64,000 bases of DNA from Prevotellaceae bacterium UBA1746. GTDB lineage: Bacteria; Bacteroidota; Bacteroidia; Bacteroidales; Bacteroidaceae. The stretch is taken from contig DCHS01000002.1 in assembly GCA_002314875.1 (NCBI GenBank), forward strand, positions 15,465 to 79,464. Direction: 5' to 3'. Every line of letters begins with the position of its first letter. Position 1 is the stretch's first letter. Positions 52,014-61,632 of the stretch are shown in pieces. A program made the position numbers and the translations under genes. The notes under the pieces were generated by a model. That model saw only the letters and a program-made list of their open reading frames with translations. It searched no databases and was not told the DNA's origin.

Positions 52014-52880
52014 TTACAGCTGAGCATCAGAATACTTAAAAGTATTACCTCGGCTGACATCACCAGTAGAAAGACCCAGTTTTAGCCATCTTGAACGCTG
52101 TTCTGAAGTACCATGGGTAAAGCTTTCAGGCTGACTATAACCGCGAGATCTTTCCTGGAGATAGTTGTCACCAATCTTCTGGGCACAGTCAAGGGCTTCC
52201 TCAACGTCACCGTCTTCGAGAGACTCGAATTTCTCGTTGTCATGATAAGCCCAGACGCCAGCATAGAAGTCTGCCTGAAGTTCCAGACGAACACTGATCT
52301 TGTTGGCTTCTGCTTCACTCAGGCTAGCCATCTTTGAGTGTGCCTCGTTCAAAGTGCCGAGGAGATACTGAACATGATGACCTACTTCGTGAGCAATGAC
52401 GTAAGCATAGGAGAAGTCACCACCAGCACCCAGCTGACTCTTCATTTGGGTAAAGAAAGAAAGGTCAATATATACAGTCTGGTCACCAGAGCAATAGAAA
52501 GGACCTACACTGGAGGAACCCTGACCGCAAGAGGTGCTGACAGAACCGGTATAGAGCACCATCTTGGGGGGCTCATAGGTACGACCCATCTTCTTGAATT
52601 CTTCGGTCCAAACATCTTCAGTACCAGCAAGAATCTGAGAGGAGAACTTCGCCAAAGCCTGTTCCTCTTCGGTAAATTCATGGTCGTTTGCCTGTTCTGT
52701 GACATTTCCCATTTGAGTAATGTCTATATTCTGAAGTACACTGAGAGGATTGCCTCCCATTACCCATGTCAAAAGTGCTGCGATAATTATACCGCCGATA
52801 CCCATACCAGCGACTTTACCACTACTCTGACCACGACGGTCATCTACATTTGAACTTTCTCTTCTTCCGTTAAGTTTCAT
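52014..52880 (-). CDS. Putative neutral zinc metallopeptidase (YpfJ family)
   Basis: The 288-residue protein begins MKLNGRRESSNVDDRRGQ and has one membrane segment (about 24-42), then a zincin-like domain with HEVGHH at 164-169, the conserved FYCSGDQTVYIDLSFF and the late ELQADFYAGVWAYHD with the third ligand region. The match to the YpfJ/PF04228 family is clear. The substrate is unknown; topology suggests a periplasmic or membrane-facing active site. It sits upstream of the M6 cluster on the same strand but is separated by a hairpin. Confidence 0.92.
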   Translation of the reverse strand: MKLNGRRESSNVDDRRGQSSGKVAGMGIGGIIIAALLTWVMGGNPLSVLQNIDITQMGNVTEQANDHEFTEEEQALAKFSSQILAGTEDVWTEEFKKMGRTYEPPKMVLYTGSVSTSCGQGSSSVGPFYCSGDQTVYIDLSFFTQMKSQLGAGGDFSYAYVIAHEVGHHVQYLLGTLNEAHSKMASLSEAEANKISVRLELQADFYAGVWAYHDNEKFESLEDGDVEEALDCAQKIGDNYLQERSRGYSQPESFTHGTSEQRSRWLKLGLSTGDVSRGNTFKYSDAQL

Positions 52881-52963
52881 AGGAATTATGTTTTTATGGT
52901 TAATATTTAAGGATTTTGGCCAGCGTCAAGACAAATATTCTTAGCGCACGCGCGAGAAAAGTA

Positions 52964-53000
52964 AAAAATAAGTGGAGACTCCCCGTAAGAAATCTCCACT
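52964..53000 (-). terminator. Terminator of tRNA-Leu(CAA)
   Basis: AGTGGAGA (52971-52978) pairs with TCTCCACT (52993-53000); on the minus strand TTATTTTTTAC follows. Confidence 0.85.
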
Positions 53001-53008
53001 CATCTAAG

Positions 53009-53090
53009 TACCCCGAGCCGGGGTCGAACCGGCACAGGTTTCCCTATCGGTGTTTGAGACCGACGCGTCTACCGATTCCGCCATCGGGGC
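53009..53090 (-). tRNA. tRNA-Leu, anticodon CAA
   Basis: On the minus strand the acceptor GCCCCGA pairs with TCGGGGT, with a G1-U72 wobble, discriminator A. The anticodon loop reads CTCAAAC, anticodon CAA. A long variable arm and GGTTCGACCCC T-arm fit leucine tRNA. CCA is not encoded. Confidence 0.95.
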
Positions 53091-53110
53091 AATTAGCGGT
53101 TTTGCGACTG

Positions 53111-53141
53111 CAAATGTACTACAAAAACCTCGTTCTACCAA
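53111..53141 (-). promoter_or_regulatory. Promoter of tRNA-Leu(CAA)
   Basis: On the minus strand TTGG (53141-53138), 19-base spacer, TACATTTG (53118-53111). Confidence 0.7.
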
Positions 53142-53214
53142 GAAAGAATAGTAAAAAAAGCTAATTTTTTGATTTTTTCAAACAATAATTGCCACTTGTC
53201 ATGCGTTTTCTTTG

Positions 53215-53222
53215 TATATTTG
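53215..53222 (+). promoter_or_regulatory. -7 element directly before the manC start
   Basis: TATATTTG ends 2 bases before the ATG at 53225. A TTG at 53189-53191 is the nearest -33 candidate but with a spacer of 23 bases. Confidence 0.5.
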
Positions 53223-53224
53223 CC

Positions 53225-54361
53225 ATGAAAAACCCATTAAATCTCCTTGCTTTGAACTATAATAATTTTTGTATCATTATGGCTGGTGGTGTTGGCCGCC
53301 GCCTTTGGCCCGTCAGTCGTCAGGGACACCCGAAACAGTTCATTGACTTCTTCGGAACGGGGCGCTCTTTGCTCCAAATGACTTATGAACGTATGCGTCG
53401 AATCATCCCCGACGAAAATATCTACGTTGCCACTTCTGAAGAATATGCGGACATCACTCGCCATCAGCTTCCAGAGCTTGCAGAAGATCAACTTCTTCTG
53501 GAACCCGTCCGTCTCTCTACTGCTCCTGCTGCAGCCTGGGCTTCCTGGCACATTGCCCAGCATTGTCCGAATGCGAATATCCTTGTCACTCCCGCAGACC
53601 AGTTCATCACGAACGAAATTGCTTTTGAAGAAGATGCTGCTCGCGGTCTCGACTTTGTCGCTACTCACGATACATTCCTTTCTCTCGCTGTTCCCGCTGC
53701 TAACCCTAACACTGCTTATGGTTATATCCAGAAAGGACGTGAAATCGGAAAGAATCTTTATAGCGTAAAGAGTTTTACAGAAAAACCTCCACGCGAATAC
53801 GCTGAAACGTTCGTCCACTCCGGTGAATTCCTCTGGAACACAGGAATGTTCCTCTGGAACGTTCGTACAATGGAAAAGCTCGAAGGTCAGATAATTCCTG
53901 GCATTGGTCACAACGACATTATCATCTCCAGCCGCGAAGAGGAATTCAATCTCATCCGCTCCTGCTATCCCAGTGCAATCCGTGAAAGTCTTGATGTTTT
54001 TCTCCTTGAAAAACAAGAACTTAACGTAATGGCATGTACCTTTGCATGGAGCGATGTTGGTAGCTGGCCCGTGATGAGTGAAACTCTCCACCACACTGCC
54101 GATGGTAATGCGGTCATCGTAACTCCTGCTCCTGGTGAAATGTCTGTTTCCTCTTCTGGTAAGCCGAAGGTCATCTTCCAAAACACCAAGAATACCATTG
54201 TCAGTGTTCCCGATAAGGTTGCAACCGTTGTCCGGGGTCTTGACGGCTATCTCGTTGCGCTCGAAGGTAATGTACTGATCATTACTCCCAACGATGATCC
54301 AGCCCGCATGCGTCACCTTTCTGCTGAACTTCAGGTAAAATACGGAGAGGAATACTTATAA
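53225..54361 (+). CDS. manC: Mannose-1-phosphate guanylyltransferase
   Basis: Makes GDP-mannose from mannose-1-phosphate and GTP, a precursor for surface glycans and GDP-fucose. The protein has 378 residues from the ATG at 53225: the nucleotidyltransferase signature IMAGGVGRRLWPVSRQGHPK, then FFGTGRSLLQ, VTPADQFI, PNTAYGYIQKG and FTEKP, ending with a short beta-helix part. It lacks the phosphomannose isomerase domain of bifunctional enzymes. The -7 box is 2 bases away, so a leaderless mRNA or a start just inside is possible; a start at 53189 would place the promoter within the gene. Confidence 0.92.
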   Translation: MKNPLNLLALNYNNFCIIMAGGVGRRLWPVSRQGHPKQFIDFFGTGRSLLQMTYERMRRIIPDENIYVATSEEYADITRHQLPELAEDQLLLEPVRLSTAPAAAWASWHIAQHCPNANILVTPADQFITNEIAFEEDAARGLDFVATHDTFLSLAVPAANPNTAYGYIQKGREIGKNLYSVKSFTEKPPREYAETFVHSGEFLWNTGMFLWNVRTMEKLEGQIIPGIGHNDIIISSREEEFNLIRSCYPSAIRESLDVFLLEKQELNVMACTFAWSDVGSWPVMSETLHHTADGNAVIVTPAPGEMSVSSSGKPKVIFQNTKNTIVSVPDKVATVVRGLDGYLVALEGNVLIITPNDDPARMRHLSAELQVKYGEEYL

Positions 54362-54432
54362 AAGCATTACTAAATCAAGATAGTAGGTCCGTCGCGTCCT
54401 ATAATATCTTAGGCTTTTATCTTTTTAGACTA

Positions 54433-54483
54433 GACTGTCGAAATTTCTTGCTATTTTGTAAGGAGTTTCGACAGTCTTTTTAT
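54433..54483 (+). terminator. Terminator after manC
   Basis: GACTGTCGAAATTTCTT (54433-54449) pairs with AAGGAGTTTCGACAGTC (54460-54476) and is followed by a T-run. Confidence 0.9.
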
Positions 54484-54535
54484 TATTCTTTTTGTTTTTG
54501 TATTCCATATTCTATATTTCTTCAATTCTTTTTCG

Positions 54536-54543
54536 TACCTTTG
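54536..54543 (+). promoter_or_regulatory. -7 element of uvrA
   Basis: TACCTTTG lies 25 bases before the ATG. No TTTG is found at the -33 position. Confidence 0.55.
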
Positions 54544-54568
54544 CAAACTCAAAAATCTCATCGGAAAT

Positions 54569-57442
54569 ATGGACAATAGTATATTCATCAAAGGAGCTCG
54601 CGTCAATAATCTCAAGAATATTGACGTGGAGATTCCTCGTGAAAAACTCATCGTCATCACAGGACTTTCAGGCAGCGGAAAATCTTCGCTGGCCTTTGAT
54701 ACACTTTACGCTGAAGGTCAGCGTCGTTACGTTGAATCTCTCTCTGCATACGCTCGTCAGTTCTTAGGACGAATGAACAAACCGGAGTGTGACTACATCA
54801 AAGGTCTTCCTCCTGCTATTGCGATTGAGCAGAAAGTAACGACTCGTAATCCGCGTTCAACAGTCGGAACTTCCACGGAAATCTACGAATATCTACGTCT
54901 TCTCTTTGCACGTATTGGTCATACCTTCTCGCCTATCAGTGGCAGGGAGGTAAAACGCCATACTGCTGATGATATAGTCGAGCAGGTGTTACAGCATCCT
55001 GCAGGCCAACGCTTTACGGTTCTTGCACCATTAAAGGAACACCACGATCGAGAACTCAAGGAGCAGATCGTAGTACTGATGCAGCAGGGTCTCTCTCGTC
55101 TCGATCTTGACGGACAGATGATGCGTATGGAAGAGGCTATCGAAAGCGAAGCCGCAGTCCAGCGTTTGGAACAAGCTCGCAAAGAGGGAAAACTTTTCCT
55201 TCTCCTTGACCGTCTGGCTGTTGACCCTTCCAAGGATGGGCGTTCCCGTCTGACGGACTCCGTAGAAACGGCCTTGTTTGAAGGTGACGGAGAGTGCCTC
55301 ATCCGTTGGTACGAAGGCAACTCGCGCACAGGATCTTCTCTCGACCAGTTCTCTACCCGCTTCGAATTGGACGGTATGACTTTTGAAGACCCAAGCGATA
55401 ATCTCTTTGCATTCAACAGTCCTATTGGTGCCTGCCCTGAATGTGAGGGCTTTGGAAAGATTATGGGTATCGATGAGAGCCTCGTTATCCCCAACAAGTC
55501 GCTTTCGGTTTATGACGGTGCCGTCATCTGCTGGCGAGGCGAGAAGATGGGCGAATGGCGCCGTGCGTTCTGCACGCTTGCTGCCAAGCAAGGTTTCCGC
55601 ATCTTCGAACCTTATTTCAACCTTACCGAAGAGGAAAAGGACTTACTCTGGCATGGTGGCCCGAACATGAAATACGAAGGTTATGAGGAAGAAGGGGATA
55701 TCTGCATTGACGGTTTTATGGATATGCTGCGGCACAATCAATATAAGATTCAGTACCGTGTGATGCTGGCACGCTATCGTGGAAAGACCGTCTGCCCCAA
55801 ATGCAAGGGAAGTCGTCTGAAGCCCGAAGCGCTCTATGTGCGCGTGGGAGGTAAAAATATCGGTGAGGTGGTAAAAATGTCCATCAAGGATGCTTTGGAC
55901 TGGTTCAAAGCGCTTAACGAGGACAAGAGCATTCTTTGTGAGCATGAGCGTAAGATTGCTCAGCGTCTGCTTAACGAAATTACTTCCCGCCTACAATTCC
56001 TCATGGATGTTGGACTTCCCTATCTGACGCTGGACCGCCTTTCAAATTCTCTTTCAGGCGGTGAAAGTCAGCGTATTAACCTGGCTACTTCCATGGGTAG
56101 CAGTCTTGTGGGATCCCTATATATTCTCGATGAGCCTTCTATCGGTCTGCATCCGCGCGATACAGATCGTCTCATCAAAGTATTACGTCAGTTGCGTGAT
56201 TTAGGAAATACTGTCATCGTCGTTGAACACGATGAAGAAATCATCCGCGCTGCAGACTATATCATCGATATCGGTCCTCAGGCCGGTCGTCTCGGAGGAG
56301 AAGTCGTTTGGGCGGGTAACGCTTCAAAAATAAAAGTTGAGGATAAGGGCGAGGCGGAAAAGTTCGTATCTCATACCCTCAACTACCTCACGGGCCTCGA
56401 GCAAATTGATGTTCCTGCTTCCCGACGTCCTTGGAATGAATTCATTGAAATTAAAGGTGCGCGCCATAATAACCTTAAAAGCATTGACATCAAGTTCCCG
56501 CTGAATGTGATGACTGTTGTTACTGGTCCCTCTGGAAGTGGTAAGTCAACTCTTGTTCGCGATATTTTCTTCCGTGCCATCAAGCGCTCTCTCGATGAGG
56601 CGTGTGATCGCCCTGGTGAATTCATCAGCTTGGAAGGCAATGTTGACAGCATCAAGGCGGTGGATTTCGTTGACCAGAATCCTATCGGAAAATCTTCACG
56701 CTCCAATCCCGTCACCTATGTCAAGGCTTACGATGAAATTCGTAAACTGATGGCTAACCAGCCTCTTGCCAAGCAGATGGATATGACAACAGCATTCTTC
56801 TCCTTCAACGCTGAAGGTGGTCGTTGCGAGGAGTGTAAGGGCGAAGGTACGGTGAAGGTTGAGATGCAGTTTATGGCAGACCTCGTTCTCACCTGTGAGT
56901 CCTGCAAGGGGCAGCGTTTCAAGAAGGATGTTCTCGAGGTGCGTTTCCACGATAAGAATATCAGCGACATTCTTGATATGACCATTAATCAGGCGATTGA
57001 ATTCTTCGAGGAACACGGTCAGAAAAAGATTGTCCAGCGCCTAAAGCCTCTACAAGATGTTGGTCTCGGTTACATCAAAATGGGACAGCCCTCTTCTACG
57101 CTATCTGGCGGTGAAAACCAGCGTGTAAAATTGGCATACTACCTTGGTCAGGAACGTGTTGAACCTACGCTCTTTATCTTCGACGAACCTACGACTGGTC
57201 TTCATTTCCATGATATCCGTCGTTTGCTCCGTGCTTTCGATGCGCTTATTGAACGTGGCCATACGATTGTCATCATCGAGCACAATCTCGATGTCATCAA
57301 GATGGCAGACCACATCATTGACCTCGGTCCTGAAGGTGGCGAGGCTGGCGGTAACGTCGTCTTTGCTGGTACTCCCGAAGATCTCGTCAAGACTGGAAAG
57401 GGCTACACTGCCCGCTATCTATTCGAGAAACTCAAGAAGTAA
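54569..57442 (+). CDS. uvrA: Excinuclease ABC subunit A
   Basis: UvrA is the damage-sensing ATPase of nucleotide excision repair. The 957-residue protein has two ABC modules with Walker A motifs GLSGSGKSSLAFDTLYAEGQ and GPSGSGKSTLV, signature motifs LSGGESQRINLA and LSGGENQRVKLA, and two zinc-binding Cys sets (CPECEGF...CPKCKGSR and CEECKGEG...CESCKGQR). Length is normal. It is probably transcribed alone; the C10 protease gene starts 58 bases later and no clear terminator lies between. Confidence 0.98.
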   Translation: MDNSIFIKGARVNNLKNIDVEIPREKLIVITGLSGSGKSSLAFDTLYAEGQRRYVESLSAYARQFLGRMNKPECDYIKGLPPAIAIEQKVTTRNPRSTVGTSTEIYEYLRLLFARIGHTFSPISGREVKRHTADDIVEQVLQHPAGQRFTVLAPLKEHHDRELKEQIVVLMQQGLSRLDLDGQMMRMEEAIESEAAVQRLEQARKEGKLFLLLDRLAVDPSKDGRSRLTDSVETALFEGDGECLIRWYEGNSRTGSSLDQFSTRFELDGMTFEDPSDNLFAFNSPIGACPECEGFGKIMGIDESLVIPNKSLSVYDGAVICWRGEKMGEWRRAFCTLAAKQGFRIFEPYFNLTEEEKDLLWHGGPNMKYEGYEEEGDICIDGFMDMLRHNQYKIQYRVMLARYRGKTVCPKCKGSRLKPEALYVRVGGKNIGEVVKMSIKDALDWFKALNEDKSILCEHERKIAQRLLNEITSRLQFLMDVGLPYLTLDRLSNSLSGGESQRINLATSMGSSLVGSLYILDEPSIGLHPRDTDRLIKVLRQLRDLGNTVIVVEHDEEIIRAADYIIDIGPQAGRLGGEVVWAGNASKIKVEDKGEAEKFVSHTLNYLTGLEQIDVPASRRPWNEFIEIKGARHNNLKSIDIKFPLNVMTVVTGPSGSGKSTLVRDIFFRAIKRSLDEACDRPGEFISLEGNVDSIKAVDFVDQNPIGKSSRSNPVTYVKAYDEIRKLMANQPLAKQMDMTTAFFSFNAEGGRCEECKGEGTVKVEMQFMADLVLTCESCKGQRFKKDVLEVRFHDKNISDILDMTINQAIEFFEEHGQKKIVQRLKPLQDVGLGYIKMGQPSSTLSGGENQRVKLAYYLGQERVEPTLFIFDEPTTGLHFHDIRRLLRAFDALIERGHTIVIIEHNLDVIKMADHIIDLGPEGGEAGGNVVFAGTPEDLVKTGKGYTARYLFEKLKK

Positions 57443-57500
57443 GTCCACCTGTGGATAGCTTATAGGTTTATTAGGCTTCAAAGGTTAAAACCTCGTTCTT

Positions 57501-59900
57501 ATGAACATCAAACGCTTTCTCCTTTTACTCTGTGTTGCAGTACCTCTCCTTGGTGCGGCACAATTTCCTTTGAACCAACCATCCAAGGCAGCGGCAGTCC
57601 TGCCTTTGCTGAAAACACAATGGGGACAGGGTAATCCCTATTACGGTATGACGCCGATGGGAACGAACAGTAACGGCGAGAGCGTTCACTGTCAGACGGG
57701 ATGTATTGCAACGGCGATGTCGCAGATTCTTTTCTACCTCTATCGCACACAGGCTGGTAAGAACGAATCGACCTTTTCGGCTTCAATTCCTGGCTATACG
57801 AACGGAATGACGGTTGGCGGTGTCAGCGGAAATCGTACCTATAACTGGGCAGATATGATGGTACGTTACGGTGCTGCAGGAAGTTCCTATACCCAAAACA
57901 ATTACGATGCTGTAGCACTGATTATGTCCCATTGCGGTATTGCTACCGAAATGAAATACACTACTGGCGAATCAACGACGCAAACTCCAAAAGTCCAGCG
58001 TGCTCTTTCGGATTATTTCGGAGTGAGTTCAAGCTACAAAGAGGTCAGCATCAGCGAACTCCAGACGCAGGTAGATGCTGAACTTTCTGCAGGGCGGCCC
58101 GTCTTGATCAGCGGAACAGACGAGGGTGGCATTAACGGACATGCTTTTGTCTGTGATGGTCGAAACAGTGATGGATTGTACCATATCAACTGGGGCTTCG
58201 GAGGTATCTATGACGGCTATTTCAGTCTGGCTAAACTGAGTCCTTATGGTGTCGATGACGAAAAGTTCAACCACAATATTAAGATTGTCTATAATTTCCA
58301 GGCAACGATAAGTCTTTCTGCTTCAGAGGCTTTGGACGAACTGAAAACTATCTATAATCTCTATGCTCCGAAACTGCGTGGATTCGTGGTCGGCGACGAG
58401 GCGGGTATGATTGCCCAGCAGTTGTATATCAATTTTGAGTCGGCACTGACGCAGGCAAATACGATTATCGAAGGAAACAATAATGTCGGAATGACTGCGG
58501 CACAACTTGTTGCTCTGAAAAACAACATCGTAACCACCTTTGAGACGGCTTTGAGTAATCGAGTGCCCTACCCTGACGGCATCTACTACATCAATAGTTA
58601 TTACAATACGACGAAGGCGATGTATGATCAGGGCGGTAGTCTGGCCTGGAACACGCTCGAACCCGATGACACGGCTTACCAGTGGGAAATGAAATACGAT
58701 GCCTCCTCGCGCGCGTACATATTTTCTAATGTCAAGACGGGCGCCCGTTTAAATCGAGTAACACAATATTCTATGGTAACCTCGTCAACTGGTCTGGACG
58801 CAACATCAAGCGAGATTGTCTTTGAACCAGCTTCCTACAATACCTCCAACAATTATTTTAACGAATATATCCGCTTGAACCAGCAATCGGAGACGGGAAT
58901 TTATCTGTCTCAAAAAGACTATGGTAACAAAAGCGGCGTGGTCTATGGCTTTACCACGGAGTCTTTAGGAAGTCGCTGGTTCCTCACGCTTTATACCCGA
59001 AGTGGAGGCGAAGAGGGCATGTATGCTGATGTCACGAATCTTCGCAACATCTATTCTGCCTATCATGGTTATCTGGAAGAATATGCTGATCTGGTAGGTG
59101 CAGAAGCAATGATGTACAGTCCCGATGCCTACGCAGCTTTTTCTCACGCACTGATTGCTGCCAAAGCAGCGATTGAAAGTGCTGGCAAGGGTTATAGCGA
59201 TGCTGAGGTATTGGCTTTGGGAGAAGCCATAAAAACGGCTTTCAGCGCCTTGCAGAATACACGCAATCCCTATCCTGACGGTGTTTACTACATCCTCGCC
59301 GGAAATCAGTACACAACACTGAGTCCTGCAACCTGGACTTGGGAGACTTCGAGCGATTCATTTGGTATGTACCAAAATGGTGACCGTGTCTACTGGAAGG
59401 TCCTTGATGCTGAGGATAGTGCCTTTATGTGGAAGGTTCATTATGACTCCGAAACCCAGGCGTACAAGATCTCTAATTTTGCTTCGAACCGTCCGTTTGC
59501 CCAGACTAACAGCGGGCGTGTTACTTTGAACGGTGAGGGTGCAGAGGATGCTGGTGTTGTCTTCGAACCGCAATCATATTCTGAAATCTTCGGAAGTTAT
59601 GTGGGCTATCTGCGTTGTACGAGTTATCTGAATGAGGCCAGCAGTTATTTCCAGCGTTATAATTGCGCTAATTATCGTTATTCGCAGAGCAGTACGAGCA
59701 ACTATCAGGTTTGGGCCTATAAGAATACGGCCGGCACATTATGGTATTTCCTCCCCGCTCACATTTCAGGCGATCTCAACGGTGATTGCAAAGTCACTAT
59801 AGCAGACCTCACCCGCCTCATCCATTCTCTCCAGCAGTACGAATCTCCCTACCTTCCCACCGATATAGAACCCCTCGAATCGAAGATATTGGAAAAATAA
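57501..59900 (+). CDS. Secreted C10-family (streptopain-type) cysteine protease without pro-domain
   Basis: The 799-residue protein has a signal peptide (about 1-20) and a C10 catalytic domain right behind it: QTGCIATAMSQILFY with nucleophile Cys68, NGHAFVCDG with His214, and HINWGFGGIYDGYF. The roughly 100-residue inhibitory pro-domain normally found before the catalytic domain in SpeB-like proteases is absent. The rest contains two similar parts with HGYLEEYADLVG-like helical segments and lectin-like beta segments (PYPDGIYYINSYY and PYPDGVYYILAGN), then a C-terminal dockerin-like end (GDLNGDCKVTIADLTRLI). No T9SS domain. It is closed by a bidirectional terminator. Confidence 0.9.
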   Translation: MNIKRFLLLLCVAVPLLGAAQFPLNQPSKAAAVLPLLKTQWGQGNPYYGMTPMGTNSNGESVHCQTGCIATAMSQILFYLYRTQAGKNESTFSASIPGYTNGMTVGGVSGNRTYNWADMMVRYGAAGSSYTQNNYDAVALIMSHCGIATEMKYTTGESTTQTPKVQRALSDYFGVSSSYKEVSISELQTQVDAELSAGRPVLISGTDEGGINGHAFVCDGRNSDGLYHINWGFGGIYDGYFSLAKLSPYGVDDEKFNHNIKIVYNFQATISLSASEALDELKTIYNLYAPKLRGFVVGDEAGMIAQQLYINFESALTQANTIIEGNNNVGMTAAQLVALKNNIVTTFETALSNRVPYPDGIYYINSYYNTTKAMYDQGGSLAWNTLEPDDTAYQWEMKYDASSRAYIFSNVKTGARLNRVTQYSMVTSSTGLDATSSEIVFEPASYNTSNNYFNEYIRLNQQSETGIYLSQKDYGNKSGVVYGFTTESLGSRWFLTLYTRSGGEEGMYADVTNLRNIYSAYHGYLEEYADLVGAEAMMYSPDAYAAFSHALIAAKAAIESAGKGYSDAEVLALGEAIKTAFSALQNTRNPYPDGVYYILAGNQYTTLSPATWTWETSSDSFGMYQNGDRVYWKVLDAEDSAFMWKVHYDSETQAYKISNFASNRPFAQTNSGRVTLNGEGAEDAGVVFEPQSYSEIFGSYVGYLRCTSYLNEASSYFQRYNCANYRYSQSSTSNYQVWAYKNTAGTLWYFLPAHISGDLNGDCKVTIADLTRLIHSLQQYESPYLPTDIEPLESKILEK

Positions 59901-59946
59901 ACTATCGTGGAAAATAATCTACCGTCTCCCTGACAATAACATACAA

Positions 59947-59981
59947 AAGACGCCCCCATCACAGTGGGAGCGTCTTTTTAT
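59947..59981. terminator. Bidirectional terminator between the C10 protease gene and gldN
   Basis: AAAAGACGCCCCCA (59947-59960) pairs with TGGGAGCGTCTTTT (59967-59980), one mismatch. T-runs occur on both strands. Confidence 0.9.
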
Positions 59982-60003
59982 TTGGAGGTATTTTTATGTA
60001 TTG

Positions 60004-61608
60004 TTAGTGTCTTTCGCGACGAACGGAGAGACCACCGCTGGAGGACTTACCGGAGGACTTGGAAGAACTGGGAGCCTTAGCCTTGGTACTGGTGGACTTC
60101 GTCTTCGCACTACTTTTGCTACTGCTGCTCTTACTACTGCTCTTGGAAGAAGAAGAGGAGGAAGCACCACGACGAGAAGGAGAAGCAGAAGACTTGCTGG
60201 TGGTCTTTGCAGAAGATGTGGTGGTCTTCTTTTCCTTTTTGCCACTTCCAGCAGCAACGTTGGGACCGTCAACTCCCTCAGGATCAGGATAGTCGTAAGT
60301 GATTTCTATAGGCTTACCCTCGGAATTGAGAAGAGGCTCACCATTTTCGTCAACAGCGAAACCACGTTCATTGACGAGAACGGTAACCATACGGCCCTTT
60401 TGGCTAAGATTGTCAGGAGAAGCGAGGCTTACAGAGTCCGCTAAAGCGAAAGCAATACGACGACCGAGAGCATCGACGAGATGGCCTTCCTCATCATAGG
60501 TAACAACACCCTTAGCATCCTCAACAGCATTGCCGAAGACATTCTTCAGAGAGTCGCGGGTATGGCCCCAGAGATGATCCTGGAACTTGGACATCTCACC
60601 TTCGATGCGATCACGCTCCTTTGCCTGGGCATCTTCGTCCTCAGCATACTGAGCGATGATGCGGTCCTGAAGATTCGTGGTCTTATAGATATCACCCTTG
60701 TAACGGTTCATGGTGAAGTAGTCATCGCAACTGATGGCAGAGGCATTATTGATGCTGGAACCCATCAGAGAGAGTTTTGCCAGATAAGGCGCTGCTTCTT
60801 CATACTTTACCCAGAACAAGGGAACACGCTGACTTTCATCTTCACCGAAATCATTCATTCCGCTGACCATAACGGGGCAGATTGCAGTCACCTTGGTACG
60901 GAAAGAGGCCGTGTGCTGATCGTAGAAGACACTCTCCTTGATGAAGTAGAGCTTGACATCCTCTGAGGGAAGGTCGGCATCGTTCACACGGATCTTACCG
61001 TCATTGTTCTCATAATAGATATTGTGGGTATCCATAATCTTACGACCCTTGAGGAGATGCTCATCATCGAAATGCTCATTGGCATCGAGGGTATATTCGT
61101 AAGCATGGATATTTCCACGGAGAATCTGGCGAAAGAGGTAAACGAAGAGATTCTGACGACCATTGGTGGGGACAACAGGATAGTAAAGACAAGCGTTAGC
61201 CTCCTGAGTCAAGTCAATGGTACGATAAATATCGCGACGCCATGCGGCATCGTCGGGCATAACCGCTGCCGTAGGGAATTCACGGGTATAGGCAATGTTG
61301 GTCTTTGCTCCTGCTGCCTTAGCACTAGGTCTTGCAGTAGAACCTGCAGTCTTGGTACCCTTCGCAGCTCCCTTTGCTGCTGTCTTGGGAGTGGTGTCGT
61401 CCTGGGCACCTTCAACCTTTGCGTTACGGGCAGGGGATGCTGCCTTGGCCGTGGGAGGAGTTACCGCCTTTGCTTCACCATTTTCAAGATTACCTACTCT
61501 TTCTGTCTTGATGCGGCCACCTTCGCCTGTCTTACGAGAAGGAACCTGGGCTGTAGCATCAATTGCAGAGATGAAAAGAGCGAGGATTATGATGCGGAAT
61601 ACTTTCAT
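60004..61608 (-). CDS. gldN: T9SS ring protein GldN/PorN, unusually long
   Basis: GldN/PorN forms with GldK the periplasmic ring of the type IX secretion system. The 534-residue protein has a signal peptide (MKVFRIIILALFISAIDATA) and the GldN core (about 105-345): WRRDIYRTIDLTQEANACLYYPVVP, LFVYLFRQILRGNIHAYEY and VFYDQHTASFRTKVTAICPV. It is much longer than the 340-360 residues I know for GldN/PorN, because of an Ala/Lys/Thr-rich linker (about 25-105) and a long C-terminal extension: an acidic segment (about 350-450) and a final Ser/Lys-rich tail. It follows gldM by 24 bases. Confidence 0.9.
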   Translation of the reverse strand: MKVFRIIILALFISAIDATAQVPSRKTGEGGRIKTERVGNLENGEAKAVTPPTAKAASPARNAKVEGAQDDTTPKTAAKGAAKGTKTAGSTARPSAKAAGAKTNIAYTREFPTAAVMPDDAAWRRDIYRTIDLTQEANACLYYPVVPTNGRQNLFVYLFRQILRGNIHAYEYTLDANEHFDDEHLLKGRKIMDTHNIYYENNDGKIRVNDADLPSEDVKLYFIKESVFYDQHTASFRTKVTAICPVMVSGMNDFGEDESQRVPLFWVKYEEAAPYLAKLSLMGSSINNASAISCDDYFTMNRYKGDIYKTTNLQDRIIAQYAEDEDAQAKERDRIEGEMSKFQDHLWGHTRDSLKNVFGNAVEDAKGVVTYDEEGHLVDALGRRIAFALADSVSLASPDNLSQKGRMVTVLVNERGFAVDENGEPLLNSEGKPIEITYDYPDPEGVDGPNVAAGSGKKEKKTTTSSAKTTSKSSASPSRRGASSSSSSKSSSKSSSSKSSAKTKSTSTKAKAPSSSKSSGKSSSGGLSVRRERH

Positions 61609-61632
61609 AACGAATGATTCTATAATTTCTAT

